Source: Porphyromonadaceae bacterium CG2_30_38_12 (GTDB lineage Bacteria > Bacteroidota > Bacteroidia > Bacteroidales > Paludibacteraceae). From it: DNA of 40,776 nucleotides. The position numbers and the translations under genes are program-made. Below the pieces are notes generated by a model. It saw only the letters and a program-made list of their open reading frames with translations, made no database searches and had not been told where the DNA came from. This document shows positions 26,468 to 35,251 of the stretch, piece after piece; the first letter of the stretch is position 1, and every line of letters begins with the position of its first letter. The stretch covers positions 1 to 40,776 of the forward strand of contig MNZK01000076.1 in assembly GCA_001873635.1 (NCBI GenBank), given 5' to 3'.

Positions 26468-27808
26468 TTATTTGCCTTCCACTATCAATTTCATTGGATT
26501 CTCAATGGCTTCAATGACCCAACGTAGAAAACGAATGCCATCGGCGCCATCGATAATGCGATGATCGTATGAAAGCGAGAAAGGCAACATCAGGCGAGGT
26601 TCAAATTTTCCATCGATATACACTGGTTCCATTTGTCCGCGAGAAACGCCCAAAATAGCCACTTCGGGAGCATTTACGATAGGGGTAAAGGCTGTGCCAC
26701 CAATGCCACCTAAATTGGTTATGGTAAAGCAACCGCCACTTAAATCGGCAATGCCTGCTTTTTTAGTACGGGCTTTTTCAGCCAACACATTCATTTCACG
26801 GGCAATTTCTATTACATTCAGTTGGTCGGCGTTACGAAGTACCGGTACCATCAATCCAAACTCTGTATCCACAGCAATACCAATGTTAAAGTATTTTTTG
26901 TAAATAATTTGTTTGTTTTGCATGTCCACACTGGCGTTAAACTGCGGGAAGCGTTTGAGTGCCATAGCCACAATTTTTACCAAAATAGCTGTTACAGTTA
27001 GTTTTACACCTTGCTTATCAGCTGTTTTGGCATAGCTTTTACGGAATTCTTCCAAGGCAGTAATGTCTGCTTTGTCGAACTGCGTTACGTGTGGAATGGT
27101 ATGCCAGGCATAGCTCAAATGGTCGGCAGTTTTGAAGCGAATGTTGCTCATGGCTTGCATGTCAATGTCGCCAAACTTGCTGAAATCAGGTAGGGGCTCT
27201 TGATGTTGTTCTACACGAATGTGTTGAACTTCATTGCGTTGCTGATGCAGTGCTTTGCTGAATGCTTTCACATCGTCTAACAAAATACGTCCGCCAGGAC
27301 CTGTTCCTTTAATTTGATTTACATCTACGCCAATTTCGCGTGCCAAGCGGCGAACCGAAGGCGCAGCTGGGGCAGCATTGGGTGCTATGGCAGGTTGATT
27401 TTCGATAGCGATAACTTTGGGTGCATCGGCGGGAGTTGTTTGTGCAGCTACAAATGGCGCTGATGCTACATCTGGTTTCGATACAGGTGTTTGTGCTGGT
27501 ACAGCAGACTCTATTACAGCTTGTTCGGCTGCCACAACTATGGTTTGGGCAGGTTTTGTTTCCACAGTAACATTGGCACTTTCGTAAGCCATTACTTCCT
27601 GTTCGATGGCTATGGTGTCGCCGTCGGTAACAGAAACACTTACAATTTTTCCATCGAAATCAGCGGGTACTTCGATGGTCGCCTTGTCAGTTTCCAATTC
27701 GAGTATGGGCTGATCTACTTCAACCACATCGCCTATTTTTACCAATACTTTTACGATGGTAGCCGATTTTATATTTTCACCCAATTCGGGTATTTTGAAA
27801 TTTTTCAT
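26468..27808 (-). CDS. aceF: Dihydrolipoamide acetyltransferase (E2)
   Basis: 446 residues. One lipoyl domain covers about 1-80, with the modified Lys42 in ETDKATIEVP. An Ala/Pro/Val-rich flexible linker runs to about 150. The peripheral subunit-binding domain (about 150-185) contains SVRRLAREIGVDVNQIKGTG and GPGGRILLDDV. The catalytic domain ends with SYDHRIIDGADG, where His416 and Asp420 are the acetyltransfer residues. The E2 core passes the acetyl group from lipoamide to CoA. A single lipoyl domain contrasts with the three found in E. coli AceF. The gene lies between aceE and lpd; a strong hairpin (27836-27855) in the 84-base gap after aceE may adjust relative expression. Confidence 0.93.
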   Translation of the reverse strand: MKNFKIPELGENIKSATIVKVLVKIGDVVEVDQPILELETDKATIEVPADFDGKIVSVSVTDGDTIAIEQEVMAYESANVTVETKPAQTIVVAAEQAVIESAVPAQTPVSKPDVASAPFVAAQTTPADAPKVIAIENQPAIAPNAAPAAPSVRRLAREIGVDVNQIKGTGPGGRILLDDVKAFSKALHQQRNEVQHIRVEQHQEPLPDFSKFGDIDMQAMSNIRFKTADHLSYAWHTIPHVTQFDKADITALEEFRKSYAKTADKQGVKLTVTAILVKIVAMALKRFPQFNASVDMQNKQIIYKKYFNIGIAVDTEFGLMVPVLRNADQLNVIEIAREMNVLAEKARTKKAGIADLSGGCFTITNLGGIGGTAFTPIVNAPEVAILGVSRGQMEPVYIDGKFEPRLMLPFSLSYDHRIIDGADGIRFLRWVIEAIENPMKLIVEGK

Positions 27809-27835
27809 TACTCTATTATTTTTATATCTGCCCCC

Positions 27836-27855
27836 TTCCCCCCTAAAGGGGGGAA
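27836..27855 (-). repeat. Perfect hairpin between aceE and aceF
   Basis: TTCCCCCC and GGGGGGAA form an eight-base stem around TAAA. No run of U follows on the minus strand, so it is more likely an mRNA-stabilising or attenuating element, or a dispersed palindrome, than a full terminator. Confidence 0.6.
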
Positions 27856-27892
27856 CAAGACAGGTTCTATAACTGTTACTTAAAAATCTTGC

Positions 27893-30562
27893 TTAGGAAA
27901 TCATTGGATTAAGTTTATTAGGATTAATTTCAAGCTCTTCCATGGCTTTTTTCAAATCGGCTAATTTATAGTTTCCTTCTTTATACAAAGCATAAAGCGT
28001 AGTAAAAGCAATGTGTTTAGCATCCACTTCAAAGAAATCGCGTAACTTTTCGCGTGATTCCGAACGTCCAAAACCATCGGTTCCAAGTGTATAGAGGCGA
28101 TTAGGCAACCATTTTGAAATTGAATCGGGTAAGGTTTTAACGTAATCCGAAGCAGCTACAATGACACCTTCATTTTTTATCAAAGTCGAAACATAGGGTG
28201 TTTTCTCGTTCTCTGGATGTAGTAAATTATGACGTTCCACATCCAAGCCATCACGTTGCAATTCCTTGTAACTTGTTACGCTGTAAACATCAGCACCTAC
28301 ATTGTATTTTTCTTCCAATATGGAAGCAGCTTTGATAGTTTCGTTCAAAATTGTACCACTTCCCAATAGATTAGCTCGGTGTGCAGCTTTTGTTTTATTT
28401 GTTTTTTGGAACAAATACATACCTTTCAGGATACCTTCTTTAGCACCTTCGGGCATTACTGGCATGGCGTAGTTTTCGTTCATGACAGTAATGTAATAAA
28501 ATACCTTTTCCTGTTCTTCGTACATCCTGCGGATACCATCACGAATAATCACAGCTAACTCATAAGCATAAGCAGGGTCGTAAGTTACCAGATTGGGTAC
28601 CGGATAAGCTAACAAATGACTGTTACCATCCTGATGTTGAAGTCCTTCACCTGCTAAGGTTGTGCGTCCGGCGGTGCCGCCTACCAAAAATCCTTTTGCC
28701 TGCATATCGGCAGCTGCCCACACCAAGTCACCAATGCGTTGCAACCCAAACATAGAGTAATATATAAAGAAGGGCATCATGTTAAGTCCGTGTGTGGCAT
28801 AGGCTGTTCCTGCACTAATGAATGATGACATGGAACCTGCTTCGGTTATGCCTTCTTCGAGGATTTGACCATTTTTTGCTTCTTTATAGTATAGTAATTG
28901 TTCCCGATCTACTGGTTCGTAAAGTTGCCCCACGTGCGAATAAATACCATTGGCACGAAATAGCGACTCCATACCAAAAGTACGTGCTTCGTCGGGCACA
29001 ATAGGCACAATGAGTTTTCCTATTTCTTTGTCTTTCAGTAATTTTGTGAGAATACGTACAAAAGCCATAGTGGTAGAGAGCTCGCGACCATCCGAGCCTT
29101 GTAAAAATTCGGCAAATACTTCTTCGGGTGGCGTTTTGATAGGGCGCACTTCTACGCGACGTTCCGGAACACATCCTCCCAATTCTTCACGACGTTTTTT
29201 CATATATTGTACTTCTGGCGAGTCTTCGGGGAGTTTGTAGAAAGGTGTTTTCACTACTTCTTCGTCCGAAAGTGGAATGCCAAAGCGTGTGCGGAATTCT
29301 TTTAATTCATCTTCGTTGAGTTTTTTTTGCGAGTGCGTAATGTTTTTACCTTCACCACTTTCACCAGTGCCATAACCTTTAATGGTATTTGCCAAAATAA
29401 CGGTTGGTTGCCCTTTGTGATTTACAGCGGCATTAAAAGCAGCATATATTTTTTCGGGATCGTGTCCGCCACGTTTCATTTTTTTTATTTGATCATCGGT
29501 TAGGTGGCTGACCATAGCTTCCAATTCAGGATCTACACCAAAAAATTCTTTACGTACAAAATCACCACTGGCAATAGAGAATTTTTGCGATTCTCCATCC
29601 ACAATTTCACCCATGCGTTTTACCAATTTACCTTTGTTGTCGTTTTCGATGAGCGTGTCCCATTCACCGCCCCAAAGCACTTTGATGACATTCCAACCTG
29701 CACCACGAAAAACAGCCTCGAGTTCCTGCACAATTTTACCATTTCCACGCACAGGTCCATCCAAACGCTGTAAATTACAGTTGATGACAAAAATTAGATT
29801 GTCCAACTTTTCGCGAGCCGCTAAGGTAATAGCACCTAATGCTTCTGGTTCGTCGGTTTCGCCATCGCCCAAAAATGCCCATACTTTTTGTTCAGCAGTT
29901 TCTTTCAATCCACGGTCTGCCAAATAGCGGTTGAAACGGGCTTGATAAATAGACATGATCGGACCTAAACCCATCGAAACAGTTGGAAATTCCCAAAAGT
30001 TTGGCATTAACCAAGGGTGCGGGTAGGAGGAAACACCACCATTCGGATGTAACTCGCGTCGGAAGTTACAAATATAGTCCATGTGCAAACGACCTTCTAA
30101 ATATGCTCGTGCATAAATGCCTGGAGCAGCATGTCCTTGAAAATAGATTTGGTCGCCACCATTCACCGATTCTTTGCCTTTGAAAAAATGGTTAAAACCT
30201 ACCTCAAGCAGGCTGGCTACTGAGGCATAGGTAGAAATGTGTCCGCCAATGCCGTTTTCGTTTTTGTTCGCTTTTACCACCATAGCCATGGCATTCCAGC
30301 GAATAATACTTTTAATTTTACGCTCTATCTCACGATTTCCGGGATAAGGCACTTGTTTATTCCTACTTATAGTGTTGATGTACGGCGTGTTGGCTGTAAA
30401 AGGAAGTTCTACGCCTGCTTTGTGGGCGCGCACCTGAAGCTGACGAAGTAATTCTACTACACGTTCGGGTCCCCATTGTTGCATCACATAATCGAGTGAG
30501 TAAAACCACTCTTCGTTTTCTAACTCCTCAATATCTTTTGGGATAGATTTATTGGTATTCAT
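27893..30562 (-). CDS. aceE: Pyruvate dehydrogenase E1 component, homodimeric type
   Basis: 889 residues, the size of the homodimeric E1 (E. coli AceE 887). The thiamine diphosphate motif is GDGETDEPE (222-230), closing near NCNLQRLDGPVRGNG. GGHISTYASVASLLEVGFNH at about 106-125 is typical of AceE. The C-terminal third contains the transketolase-like domain with EGLQHQDGNSHLLAYPVPN. E1 decarboxylates pyruvate and acetylates the lipoyl group of E2. It is the first gene of the operon with aceF and lpd. Many Bacteroidota use either a two-subunit E1 or pyruvate:ferredoxin oxidoreductase, so this form deserves notice. The upstream gap (30563-30776) is AT-rich; I found no convincing -7/-33 pair in it. 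Confidence 0.95.
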   Translation of the reverse strand: MNTNKSIPKDIEELENEEWFYSLDYVMQQWGPERVVELLRQLQVRAHKAGVELPFTANTPYINTISRNKQVPYPGNREIERKIKSIIRWNAMAMVVKANKNENGIGGHISTYASVASLLEVGFNHFFKGKESVNGGDQIYFQGHAAPGIYARAYLEGRLHMDYICNFRRELHPNGGVSSYPHPWLMPNFWEFPTVSMGLGPIMSIYQARFNRYLADRGLKETAEQKVWAFLGDGETDEPEALGAITLAAREKLDNLIFVINCNLQRLDGPVRGNGKIVQELEAVFRGAGWNVIKVLWGGEWDTLIENDNKGKLVKRMGEIVDGESQKFSIASGDFVRKEFFGVDPELEAMVSHLTDDQIKKMKRGGHDPEKIYAAFNAAVNHKGQPTVILANTIKGYGTGESGEGKNITHSQKKLNEDELKEFRTRFGIPLSDEEVVKTPFYKLPEDSPEVQYMKKRREELGGCVPERRVEVRPIKTPPEEVFAEFLQGSDGRELSTTMAFVRILTKLLKDKEIGKLIVPIVPDEARTFGMESLFRANGIYSHVGQLYEPVDREQLLYYKEAKNGQILEEGITEAGSMSSFISAGTAYATHGLNMMPFFIYYSMFGLQRIGDLVWAAADMQAKGFLVGGTAGRTTLAGEGLQHQDGNSHLLAYPVPNLVTYDPAYAYELAVIIRDGIRRMYEEQEKVFYYITVMNENYAMPVMPEGAKEGILKGMYLFQKTNKTKAAHRANLLGSGTILNETIKAASILEEKYNVGADVYSVTSYKELQRDGLDVERHNLLHPENEKTPYVSTLIKNEGVIVAASDYVKTLPDSISKWLPNRLYTLGTDGFGRSESREKLRDFFEVDAKHIAFTTLYALYKEGNYKLADLKKAMEELEINPNKLNPMIS

Positions 30563-30776
30563 TGCTTTAAATTAATTGTTTAATGACACTCAAACAATGT
30601 AATTTAAAATAAGTTTTAAATGAAAGTCATTTCTAAATGTTAATAACTTGCAGTTATTGTACAAATATTTAATTTTCAACTTGTTAAGAAAAAACTAAAA
30701 AATGTTATTTTGCAATGTGTACATTACAAAATAAAAAATAAGAGGTATTAAATTGCTTATTTTCAATAAAATGAAC

Positions 30777-31622
30777 TTAGTTGTCGGAATTTAAATAGTG
30801 TGGTGGAATGGGAGCATTCCGACCTTTGAATAGCATGAAATTGTATTTGTATCCAACGATAAAATTGAGGGAAGCTGTGTGAAAAACTATATTATTTGCT
30901 TTGTATATGAGCGAGTTAGACCCAACCCCTACAAACCAAACCGTTTTTTTGAAATAAAGATCCACAAGAAAAGCCTGGTTAAAGCCCAACCGATTGTGTA
31001 ATGAACTGAAATGAATTGTATTGCTTAGGTTTTGCAACTGAAACATTTCGTAGTAAGAAGCGCCAGGCATGGGAACAAACATAGCACCTATTACAGGCAA
31101 TTGAACTTCATAATTGAACCTCATAGGCAATTTCCAAAGCCTAAAATCGTACCTCGCCTTTGCCCGAATATTAAGGTTCAATGCCAAATCCATGTTTGCC
31201 GGATTATTCACGTTTCGAGCAATGGATTTTACACCGACATTTAATTCTGAATTAACTCCTGTAAGTACTTGCAAATGAGCTGCAGGATGGAAATGTCGCC
31301 ATACGCCCCAACTGATATCGCTGCCAAGATAGGTCATGCTGCTTGTTTGTGTGGGGTTGTAAGCCAAGCCTGCTGCAAATGCTATGATGGTTTGCATTGA
31401 AAAATTGTTAGTAGCTTTTGGCATAAACTGTTGTTCACTGTATCGAAACTGCAAACCTGAACCTGCATAGTTAGCAGGCGAAAGATAGGGGTCGGTGATG
31501 GAAAGTGTTGAATAACTGACGCGGTTTTCGGCAGAAACTAAAGGCAAAGAGCGGGCGTTTTGTGCATTAGCAAAAGTCAAACCACTCATACAGATAATTA
31601 TAAGAGCAACTTTCAGTTTCAT
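30777..31622 (-). CDS. Predicted outer-membrane beta-barrel protein, DUF3316-like
   Basis: 281 residues with a signal peptide (MKLKVALIIICMSGLTFANA). The mature part is made of alternating polar and hydrophobic strands with many aromatic residues and no membrane helices, for example GLQFRYSEQQFMP, ISWGVWRHFHPAAHLQVLTG and FVGVGSNSLIYKA. The early motif STLSITDPYLSPANYAGSGL recalls the Bacteroidales family DUF3316, by memory. Function is unknown. It lies between pgeF and aceE on the same strand but has its own promoter inside the end of pgeF, so it can be transcribed alone. Confidence 0.65.
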   Translation of the reverse strand: MKLKVALIIICMSGLTFANAQNARSLPLVSAENRVSYSTLSITDPYLSPANYAGSGLQFRYSEQQFMPKATNNFSMQTIIAFAAGLAYNPTQTSSMTYLGSDISWGVWRHFHPAAHLQVLTGVNSELNVGVKSIARNVNNPANMDLALNLNIRAKARYDFRLWKLPMRFNYEVQLPVIGAMFVPMPGASYYEMFQLQNLSNTIHFSSLHNRLGFNQAFLVDLYFKKTVWFVGVGSNSLIYKANNIVFHTASLNFIVGYKYNFMLFKGRNAPIPPHYLNSDN

Positions 31623-31647
31623 ATTCGTTGGATTTTATTTCAAAAAG

Positions 31648-31678
31648 CAAAGGTAATCTTTTTAAGGCAATAATTCAA
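31648..31678 (-). promoter_or_regulatory. Promoter of the DUF3316-like gene
   Basis: On the minus strand TTG (31678-31676), 20 bases, TACCTTTG (31655-31648). It sits at the stop end of pgeF and would start transcription near 31641, about 20 bases before the start codon. Confidence 0.6.
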
Positions 31679-32450
31679 TTGCACTTAATATTCTTCCTGA
31701 TTGCAAACCGAGTTTGCGTGCTGAAAAAAAATCTTCGTGCTGTGTGAATGAGCATATTCCTGCTATTTCAATCTGAGAAGCCGGTATATTGTTTTCTTGG
31801 AGTATGCTTTTATTTGCTTCCCACAAATCCAGATATAAGGAGTTGTTGCGGTGCTTAAAAATGCTTGCGGTATTAAAATTGGCTTTCTCAAATAGCTCAA
31901 TCAACTCTGCGCCAACTGCGTACGCCGAGGGAGATATAGAAACGCCTATGCTGGCTACAACATGTTCGGGTTGTGTGCCAAATTCTGTTTGCATGCGCGT
32001 AAGCACTTTTTGTACAAGGCGCGCGCATGTACCTCGCCATCCGGCATGAATAGCTGCAATAGCTTGATTTTTAGTATCGTACAAGAGTATAGGAACACAA
32101 TCAGCTGTTGTAACGCCAATATAAATGGCGTGCAAATTTGTAATTAACGCATCCACGCCATGCAAATATAGCTTTTGAGCTTTGGGCGACAACATGTTGA
32201 ATCCTAAGTTGATACAACGAATTTCATCGCCATGTGTTTGGTAAGGGAATATAAGTTGATGTGCTTCTATTTGAAGCTCTTCGCAAAGTATTGCTAAGTT
32301 TGCTTGCTGCTTATTTGGGTCATCGCCCGTATAGGGACTAAGATTGAAAGAGGCGTAGTTTCCAGTACTTATGCCTCCCCAACGTGTTGTGCTGAAATGA
32401 TTTATCTGCTGAAACTTGTTGAGCAAAGGATAGGTTACAAAACGTTCCAT
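31662..32450 (-). CDS. pgeF: Peptidoglycan editing factor PgeF (multicopper-oxidase-like, DUF152)
   Basis: 262 residues. The likely metal ligands His73 (YQTHGDEI), Cys118 (TTADCVPILLYD) and His135 (AAIHAGWRGTCARLVQKVL) are all present, as is the C-terminal HEDFFSARK motif. PgeF removes wrongly incorporated amino acids from peptidoglycan precursors in E. coli; older annotation called the family laccase or polyphenol oxidase. It begins two bases after the obg stop, and the order adk-obg-pgeF is kept in many Bacteroidota, which suggests cotranscription. Confidence 0.88.
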   Translation of the reverse strand: MERFVTYPLLNKFQQINHFSTTRWGGISTGNYASFNLSPYTGDDPNKQQANLAILCEELQIEAHQLIFPYQTHGDEIRCINLGFNMLSPKAQKLYLHGVDALITNLHAIYIGVTTADCVPILLYDTKNQAIAAIHAGWRGTCARLVQKVLTRMQTEFGTQPEHVVASIGVSISPSAYAVGAELIELFEKANFNTASIFKHRNNSLYLDLWEANKSILQENNIPASQIEIAGICSFTQHEDFFSARKLGLQSGRILSAIELLP

Positions 32451-32452
32451 AT

Positions 32453-33613
32453 TTACAAATCGTCCCAGCCAATTCCTTTGTATTTCGTAATGTCATCGTC
32501 CTCATCTTCCTCTTCTGCCTCTTCCAAGTCCATTTCTTCTTCTTCATCCCACATTTCTTCCGATTCTATCAAAGGAGTGATTTCCATGGGTTTATGGCTA
32601 ATTTCAACTATTTTGTTCGATTCTTTGTTGATTTCTTTCCAAATAAGATCTTTCAATTCGTTGATTCCCAAGCCTGTAATCGAAGAGATGAATATTGTCT
32701 GAATGTTTTCGGGCAGTTCTTGTTGAAGTGCACGGGTCAATTCATCGTCGAGCATGTCGCATTTTGTAATAGCCAATATACGCTGTTTGTCCACCAACTC
32801 GGGATTGTATTGTTTCAATTCGTTTAGCAAAATACTATATTCATGCACAATGTCATCGCTATCGGCTGGAATCATGAAGAGCAAAATAGAATTTCGCTCG
32901 ATGTGTCGTAAAAAGCGCAAACCCAAGCCTTTGCCCTCGGCGGCTCCTTCAATAATACCCGGAATATCAGCCATTACAAACGACTGGTTGTTGCGGTAAG
33001 CAACAATACCCAGATTGGGCACCAAGGTTGTGAAAGGATAATCAGCAATTTCTGGCTTGGCAGCTGAGATAACGGATAGCAATGTGGATTTACCCGCATT
33101 TGGAAATCCGACCAACCCAACATCGGCAAGCACTTTAAGCTGTAAAATAATAGTGCGTTCTATGCGTGGTTCGCCTGGTTGCGAAAAGCGCGGAGTTTGA
33201 AGGGTGGATGTTCTGAAATGCCAGTTACCCTGACCTCCACGTCCACCTTTCATGAAAATTATTTCTTGTCCGTCTTCGGTTACATCGCCCAGACATTCGC
33301 CTGTTTCAGCATCGTAAATCACTGTGCCACAAGGCACATCAATTACTTTGTCCTCACCATCTTTGCCAAAACTGCGACTGGCGCTTCCACCTTCGCCATC
33401 GCCGGCATAAATGTGGCGTGCATATTTGAGATGGATTAAAGTCCAGTAGTTTTTGTTACCACGAATGATGATGTGTCCGCCGCGACCACCATCACCACCA
33501 TCGGGACCTCCTTTTTGAATAAATTTTTCGCGATGAAAATGTGTAGAGCCAGCTCCTCCTTTACCGGAACGACAATATATCTTTACGTAATCGACAAAAT
33601 TTGAACCTGACAT
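32453..33613 (-). CDS. obg: GTPase Obg (ribosome assembly)
   Basis: 386 residues. The glycine-rich Obg fold covers about 1-158, with [19 protein letters not shown] and [12 protein letters not shown]. The G domain has G1 GFPNAGKST (169-177), G3 DIPG (216-219) and TKCD (303-306) in place of NKxD. The C-terminus is strikingly acidic ([20 protein letters not shown]) and then ends [10 protein letters not shown]. Obg helps mature the large ribosomal subunit and links GTP level to growth. It lies between adk and pgeF, with gaps of 8 and 2 bases. The acidic tail is common in Bacteroidota members. Confidence 0.94.
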   Translation of the reverse strand: MSGSNFVDYVKIYCRSGKGGAGSTHFHREKFIQKGGPDGGDGGRGGHIIIRGNKNYWTLIHLKYARHIYAGDGEGGSASRSFGKDGEDKVIDVPCGTVIYDAETGECLGDVTEDGQEIIFMKGGRGGQGNWHFRTSTLQTPRFSQPGEPRIERTIILQLKVLADVGLVGFPNAGKSTLLSVISAAKPEIADYPFTTLVPNLGIVAYRNNQSFVMADIPGIIEGAAEGKGLGLRFLRHIERNSILLFMIPADSDDIVHEYSILLNELKQYNPELVDKQRILAITKCDMLDDELTRALQQELPENIQTIFISSITGLGINELKDLIWKEINKESNKIVEISHKPMEITPLIESEEMWDEEEEMDLEEAEEEDEDDDITKYKGIGWDDL

Positions 33614-33621
33614 TTATTTAT

Positions 33622-34233
33622 TTAATACGCGAATTGTTTATTCTCTTTGCATTTGCTGAGCTGCTCTTTGTCGATAATAGCCGAAATTCGTTCAAAAATT
33701 TCTTCTACTTCGCCCATGCCATCCACTAAGCGGTATTTGCCAATATTTTTGTAAAAATCGTTTACAGGAGCTGTTTTTGTTTCGTAAATCTCGAGTCTTT
33801 TTTTGATAGTATCCAAATTATCATCACTTCTGCCTGAGGTTTCGCCTCGTTTAATAAGGCGGGTGATGAGTTCTTTTTTATCTACTTGCATGTCAATCAG
33901 ATATGGAATTTCAATGCCTCTTGCTTCAAAAGCATCCTCTAAGGCGGAAGCTTGAGCCACCGTGCGTGGAAAACCATCTAATATAAATCCACAAACTTTG
34001 CTTGCATTTTCATCCACAGCTTTTAATAGCATAGCGATAATCATATCATCGGGAGCTAAATTGCCTACTGAGATGTACGAATCGGCTTTTATTCCAACTT
34101 CTGTTTTTGCATTTATCTCTTCGCGCAATAAATCGCCCGTTGATAAATGCTTTAAATTGTATTTTTCTACTAATAATGTACTTTGAGTCCCTTTACCACA
34201 ACCGGGAGCTCCACATAAAATGAAGTTCAACAT
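33622..34233 (-). CDS. adk: Adenylate kinase
   Basis: 203 residues. P-loop GAPGCGKGT is at 8-16, the AMP-binding segment STGDLLREEI follows, then DGFPRTVAQA and the Arg-containing LID region RLIKRGETSGRSDDN. The LID is of the short type, without zinc ligands. The enzyme converts ATP and AMP to two ADP. The C-terminal tail after about 180 (EQLSKCKENKQFAY) is not conserved. It starts 67 bases after the hpt stop; the space is largely a heptamer array. Confidence 0.95.
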   Translation of the reverse strand: MLNFILCGAPGCGKGTQSTLLVEKYNLKHLSTGDLLREEINAKTEVGIKADSYISVGNLAPDDMIIAMLLKAVDENASKVCGFILDGFPRTVAQASALEDAFEARGIEIPYLIDMQVDKKELITRLIKRGETSGRSDDNLDTIKKRLEIYETKTAPVNDFYKNIGKYRLVDGMGEVEEIFERISAIIDKEQLSKCKENKQFAY

Positions 34234-34270
34234 AAAATTATTTTTTAACCTTAAACACTAATTACCTAAT

Positions 34271-34316
34271 CACTAACCACTAACCACTAACCATTAACCA
34301 CTAACCATTAACCACT
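34271..34316. repeat. Heptanucleotide array (CACTAAC/CATTAAC) at the hpt stop codon
   Basis: Six and a half units of seven bases run from 34271 to 34316. Units alternate CACTAAC and CATTAAC. The last codons and the TAG stop (34303-34301) of hpt lie inside the array, so the C-terminal VVNG residues are encoded by the repeat. Confidence 0.9.
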
Positions 34317-34843
34317 GTATAAATATCCTTCATATTTCGTCCGTAGCCATCGTAATCCAGCCCATAGCCCACAATAAAATCGTTAGGGATTTTCATTGCC
34401 ACATAATCAATTTTAATGTTGCGCTGAAGCGCTTCGGGTTTTTGTAAAAATGTAGCTACATATATTTTTTTTGCGCCCTTAGCCAGCAACGATTCCAAAA
34501 TTCGCTCCATGGTGATACCTGTATCTACAATGTCTTCCACGACCACCACCTCTCTGCCTACAACGCTTTCGTTCAGACCAATAATCTCTTTCACAGAGCC
34601 TGAAGTGTATAATCCTTCGTACGATGAAAGTTTAATAAAGGTGATTTCGCATGGAAATCCAATTTCTTTGAGTAAATCTGCTGCAAAAATAAAAGCACCA
34701 TTCAACACGCAAATAAATAAGGGATTTGTACCTTTCAAATCTTCGTTGATTTGTGTTGCTACTGCTTTCACCGCTTTTTGAATTTCACTTTCGGGGATAG
34801 ACAGTTCAAATAGTTTGTCTTTTATTTGTATTTGTTGTATCAT
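34301..34843 (-). CDS. hpt: Hypoxanthine phosphoribosyltransferase
   Basis: 180 residues from ATG 34843 (MIQQIQIKDKLFELSI). The PRPP-binding loop VVVVEDIVDTGITM is intact, and CVLNGAFIFAADLLKEI with FIKLSSYEG forms the core of the fold. GYGLDYDGYGRNMKDIY is the usual C-terminal motif. The enzyme salvages hypoxanthine or guanine to nucleotides. A frame open to 34918 would begin upstream of the promoter box at 34883-34876, and the additional 25 residues are not family-like, so 34843 was chosen. It heads the group hpt-adk-obg-pgeF and complements the purine permease found at 9720-11009. Confidence 0.92.
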   Translation of the reverse strand: MIQQIQIKDKLFELSIPESEIQKAVKAVATQINEDLKGTNPLFICVLNGAFIFAADLLKEIGFPCEITFIKLSSYEGLYTSGSVKEIIGLNESVVGREVVVVEDIVDTGITMERILESLLAKGAKKIYVATFLQKPEALQRNIKIDYVAMKIPNDFIVGYGLDYDGYGRNMKDIYTVVNG

Positions 34844-34875
34844 AAACGGGCATGTTGCAGTAGAAATATTTTGTG

Positions 34876-34883
34876 CAAAAGTA
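34876..34883 (-). promoter_or_regulatory. -7 box of the hpt promoter
   Basis: TACTTTTG on the minus strand (34883-34876) matches TAnnTTTG. The -33 region, about 20 bases further, is a T run (GGTTTTT) rather than a clean TTTG. The predicted leader is about 27 nt. Confidence 0.5.
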
Positions 34884-35192
34884 CAAAAAAACATCGGGTT
34901 AGAAAAACCGTGTACCACATATCAGTTCAATTACTCAAAAATATTTATATTTTATATGTGGTATCAGTTGCTTTTACTTTCATCTAACTGCTATCTAAAA
35001 GCTATCAGTTTCTACGAAAAATTGACTATTTTTTTAACTCTATTTGCCAACTCTATTGTTGATAGGTTTATTTCTGTTGTTGTAAGGTTTTAATATCACA
35101 TTTGAACAATCCAGCCCAAAACTATAAGAAATCTAATTGTATTCTTTATAAAATTAATCTTTGGCAAACTGGGTTATGTTCTCTTTTTCACA
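34884..35192. other. Gene-free AT-rich spacer
   Basis: The 309-base stretch between the hpt -7 box and the terminator of the lipoprotein operon shows no credible coding region, palindrome or RNA gene. Short frames here have no homology that I recognise. Confidence 0.55.
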
Positions 35193-35230
35193 CACAAAAA
35201 AACGCTGTAAATAATTGATTTGCAGCGTTT
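35193..35230 (-). terminator. Rho-independent terminator of the TonB/DUF5689/lipoprotein operon
   Basis: The arms 35200-35212 and 35218-35230 pair with one mismatch around a five-base loop. On the minus strand seven U follow (A run at 35196-35202). Confidence 0.8.
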
Positions 35231-35251
35231 CTTTCTGAATTAAAGATTGTA

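Noticed and set aside
34844-34918. Longer N-terminus for hpt
   Set aside because: The start would lie upstream of the TACTTTTG promoter box, and the added residues are not found in the family.
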